From contig JAFUKL010000012.1 in NCBI GenBank assembly GCA_017473615.1, positions 1 through 64,000 on the forward strand: DNA of 64,000 nt. The letters are read 5' to 3'. Each line of letters opens with the position of its first letter. Positions within the stretch are counted from its first letter, which is position 1. Below the pieces are notes generated by a model. That model worked only from the letters and a program-made list of their open reading frames with translations, did no database searches and was not told the origin of the DNA. This DNA comes from Muribaculaceae bacterium (GTDB lineage Bacteria > Bacteroidota > Bacteroidia > Bacteroidales > Muribaculaceae). This document shows, in pieces, positions 61,676 to 64,000 of the stretch. The translations under genes were made by a program, and so were the position numbers.

Positions 61676-63148
61676 TTATTTAATCCAGAAACCTTTTGTA
61701 AATAATATCAGAACGGTAAACAGTTCCAAACGCCCGATCAGCATATCAAAAGTCAACAGCCATTTTACTGTAGAAGGTAAAGATGCGAATATATCACCTT
61801 CGCCAAGTACAGAACCATAACCCACATTGCATAGAGCAGAAAGGGACATAAAGAAACTGTCAAACACATCAATATTAAACATTGTTATCACCGTTGTACT
61901 TATCATCAGAACCAATGCAAATATCACCAAAAATGCTACTACGCGCTGAGCATGAGCATAGGGAACAGGCTTTCCGTTAATCCGTATCGAAGTCACAAGA
62001 TTTGGATGTATCGCTTTACTGAACTCATTCTTTACATTTTTCAGCATTACCAATATCCTATCTATTTTCAAACCTCCCGAAGTAGAGCCGGCACAAGCAC
62101 AGCTAAGCATCAATATGATAAGTATCATAATTGAGAATTGCCCCCATGAATAATTTTCAACAGTATAGCCGGTGGTGGTTATCGTTGCTACAACGTGGAA
62201 CATGGAATCCATTGCGCAGTCAAGTATATTCCTGTTTTCTCCTCGGAAATACAAATCGGCAAAACATATAAATGCTCCTACCACGCACAGCAGAACATAC
62301 CATTTAAAGACCTCGTTCTCTGCAAGTGACTTTATCTTTCCATGTATCACATTATACAGCATCGAGAAGTTCACACCGCCAAGGAACATAAACAATATAA
62401 CAATACCGTCCACATATCTTGAATCCCAATAACCGATACTGGCATTCTTTGTAGAAAAGCCTCCGGTAGATACGCATGACAAAGTGTGGCAGACTGAGTC
62501 AAATAAATCCATTGGGCCCAAATACAGCAACACACACATAAATATAGTCAAACCTATATAAACGCCCCATAGTCCGATTGCAGTCTGGCTCACTCTCGGG
62601 CGTAATTTATCATGCGTTATTCCTGTTACCTCAGCATTAAAGAGCTGAACTCCTCCCGACTTATTCAGCATAGGAATGACCGCTAACGTAAACAGTATTA
62701 TTCCCATACCGCCTATCCACTGCATCAATGAACGCCACAGCAGAATGCTCTTAGGAAGTATCTCAACATCACAGAACACCGATGAACCTGTAGTCGTAAA
62801 ACCTGCCATGGTCTCATAAAAAGCATCCGTTACATTATCTACTATTCCGGAAAACAAGAACGGTAACATGCCGAATATCGAGAATACCACCCATATCAGC
62901 GTAGTCAAAAGGAAACCTTCTTTACGATGCATATCCATACGCTCAGGGTGTATTGTCCTCGCTGTAAATCCTCCTAACGCAAAGGTGATGACTATGCTGA
63001 AAAAAAATGCCTTTGAACATGAATACTCTCCATAATAGAGACTTACACCCATCGGTATAACCATAAACAGTGCCTCTATCATAAGCAGCCAGCCTATGAC
63101 CCTCACCACCATCAAGGTGTTTATATTTGATTTCTTGATGAACATCAA
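61676..63148 (-). CDS. trkH: Trk potassium uptake, membrane subunit
   Basis: 490-aa membrane protein with four MPM (filter-like) repeats, seen as AGFTTTGSSVF, LSCVSTGGFSTKN, VVATITTTGYTVEN and LSALCNVGYGSV. The TrkH hallmark ACAGSTSGGLKIDRILVMLKN is present. It imports K+ coupled to the membrane potential or H+, gated by TrkA. Its start overlaps the trkA stop by 4 bases. Confidence 0.95.
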   Translation of the reverse strand: MMFIKKSNINTLMVVRVIGWLLMIEALFMVIPMGVSLYYGEYSCSKAFFFSIVITFALGGFTARTIHPERMDMHRKEGFLLTTLIWVVFSIFGMLPFLFSGIVDNVTDAFYETMAGFTTTGSSVFCDVEILPKSILLWRSLMQWIGGMGIILFTLAVIPMLNKSGGVQLFNAEVTGITHDKLRPRVSQTAIGLWGVYIGLTIFMCVLLYLGPMDLFDSVCHTLSCVSTGGFSTKNASIGYWDSRYVDGIVILFMFLGGVNFSMLYNVIHGKIKSLAENEVFKWYVLLCVVGAFICFADLYFRGENRNILDCAMDSMFHVVATITTTGYTVENYSWGQFSIMILIILMLSCACAGSTSGGLKIDRILVMLKNVKNEFSKAIHPNLVTSIRINGKPVPYAHAQRVVAFLVIFALVLMISTTVITMFNIDVFDSFFMSLSALCNVGYGSVLGEGDIFASLPSTVKWLLTFDMLIGRLELFTVLILFTKGFWIK

Positions 63149-64000
63149 TTAAATAATTTCTCTACCTTATGAATTGCACCCGACAAACAAAATACCACCA
63201 CATGGTCTCCTTCTTGAATCTGTGTATCACCTTGAACCAACGAGCCTTTTCCGTTGCGCAACATACCTGCAATAGTAAGGTCTCGCGACAAATTCAAATC
63301 CTTTATCTTAGCCTGAGTGATTTTAGAACCCTTTTTTGCTATCATCTCAGCCACCTCGGCATCAGCCAATGCCAAGCATTTGGCATTGCTCGAATCACTG
63401 TCAAGCAGGAATTGGAATATACGGCTTGAAGCAAGCAGTTTCTTATTTATCACTGTGCCTATATTCAAAGCCTCCGCCTCCGATATGAATTGTATATTCT
63501 CAACCTCGGCTATAGTCTTTTTAACACCATATTCCTTCGCTGCCAAGCATCCCAATATATTGGTCTCAGAACTATCGGTAAGAGCGATAAACGCATCCAT
63601 TTCTTCTATACCCTCTTCCTCCAATATTTCAAAGTTTCTTCCGTCACCATGTATTATATTGCAATCGGGTAACCTGTCAGCCAATTCCTCACATCGGTCA
63701 TAATCACTTTCTATAATAGTAATCTTATAGTCATCGCCCACTCTCATTGCCAATTGCACGGCAATGCGACTGCCACCCATAATCATTATCTTTTTTATAT
63801 CTACATCTGCTTTACCGCAAAGTGTTCTGATATTTTGCATATCACCATTGGTAGTGGCTATATACACAATATCATTTACCCTTATAAAGTCGTCACCGCG
63901 AGGTATTATTGTTTCATGATTCCGCTTTATGGCAGAGATATGAGCATAATTGGACATCTTGAAAAGTTCGCGCAGCGGCATCCCCACTAATTTAGCATTA
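63145..64000 (-). CDS. trkA: Trk potassium uptake, regulatory NAD-binding subunit (partial)
   Basis: The frame is open to the window edge; at least 285 C-terminal residues are present of ~445 usual. Visible are the end of the first RCK/TrkA_C half (LVGMPLRELFKMSN...IIPRGDDFIRVNDIVYIAT) and the second Rossmann RCK domain (KIMIMGGSRIAVQLAMRV, GDGRNFEILEEEGIEEMDAFIALTDSSETN). A final TrkA_C domain (KIKDLNLSRDLTIAGMLRNG) closes the protein. It gates TrkH from the cytosol in response to nucleotides. The true start lies outside the window. Confidence 0.95.
   Translation of the reverse strand, partial: NAKLVGMPLRELFKMSNYAHISAIKRNHETIIPRGDDFIRVNDIVYIATTNGDMQNIRTLCGKADVDIKKIMIMGGSRIAVQLAMRVGDDYKITIIESDYDRCEELADRLPDCNIIHGDGRNFEILEEEGIEEMDAFIALTDSSETNILGCLAAKEYGVKKTIAEVENIQFISEAEALNIGTVINKKLLASSRIFQFLLDSDSSNAKCLALADAEVAEMIAKKGSKITQAKIKDLNLSRDLTIAGMLRNGKGSLVQGDTQIQEGDHVVVFCLSGAIHKVEKLFN

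Noticed and set aside
1..64000. tRNA, rRNA or CRISPR arrays
   Set aside because: No cloverleaf-like sequences, rRNA segments or regularly spaced short repeats were seen. The only repeat sets are the hsdS cores, the MITE-like pair and the 45-base block.

Overview
The window reads as a chromosomal segment of a Bacteroidales bacterium, low to moderate in G+C. A gut lineage such as Muribaculaceae is my guess, not proven. The evidence is: promoters of the Bacteroidetes type (-7 box TAnnTTTG); a Bacteroides-type serine palmitoyltransferase; the short SerA form; a two-subunit glycine decarboxylase; a BspA-like leucine-rich protein with a type IX sorting tail; DPP III and S9 lipoprotein peptidases; and an OmpA-family porin.

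Layout. 1-660: the edge of what looks like an integrated element (the tail of an unidentified gene, odd composition, an outward consensus promoter). 757-14328: housekeeping genes spt, uvrB-ygiQ-S9 peptidase, and dxr-rseP-RlmI-like methyltransferase-DPP III. 14527-19785: an AlkD-like protein, a BspA-like protein, a 676-bp structured and repeat-bearing spacer, serC-serA and two small membrane proteins. 20037-28115: htpG, an nhaA split by an in-frame TAG, a DUF3298 lipoprotein-rsmG-metallohydrolase operon, a CvfB-like S1 protein and a secreted LRR protein. 28272-32652: a response regulator, histidine kinase and phosphate transporter operon. 32847-40223: an NhaC-type antiporter, small membrane proteins, an Ntn hydrolase, a thioesterase, dprA, and yjbR flanked by two ~196-bp MITE-like repeats, then an OmpA-family protein.

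40505-49919 is the accessory highlight: a type I restriction-modification locus (hsdR, hsdM, hsdS) whose specificity gene sits in a recombination shufflon. Four copies of a 15-bp core (ATAAATCGCAATTTA) in alternating orientation flank swappable target-recognition cassettes. A tyrosine recombinase, a DUF1016 (YhcG-type) PD-(D/E)xK nuclease, a silent half-hsdS and a second silent cassette all lie between the outer cores, on the opposite strand. Inversions would reassemble hsdS and change DNA specificity.

50096-64000 (all minus strand): lplA-gcvT-gcvH-gcvPA-gcvPB-lpd, which makes, lipoylates and recycles the glycine cleavage system; ftsK-lolA-trxB; a formate/nitrite-type channel; and trkA-trkH potassium uptake, with trkA running off the window end.
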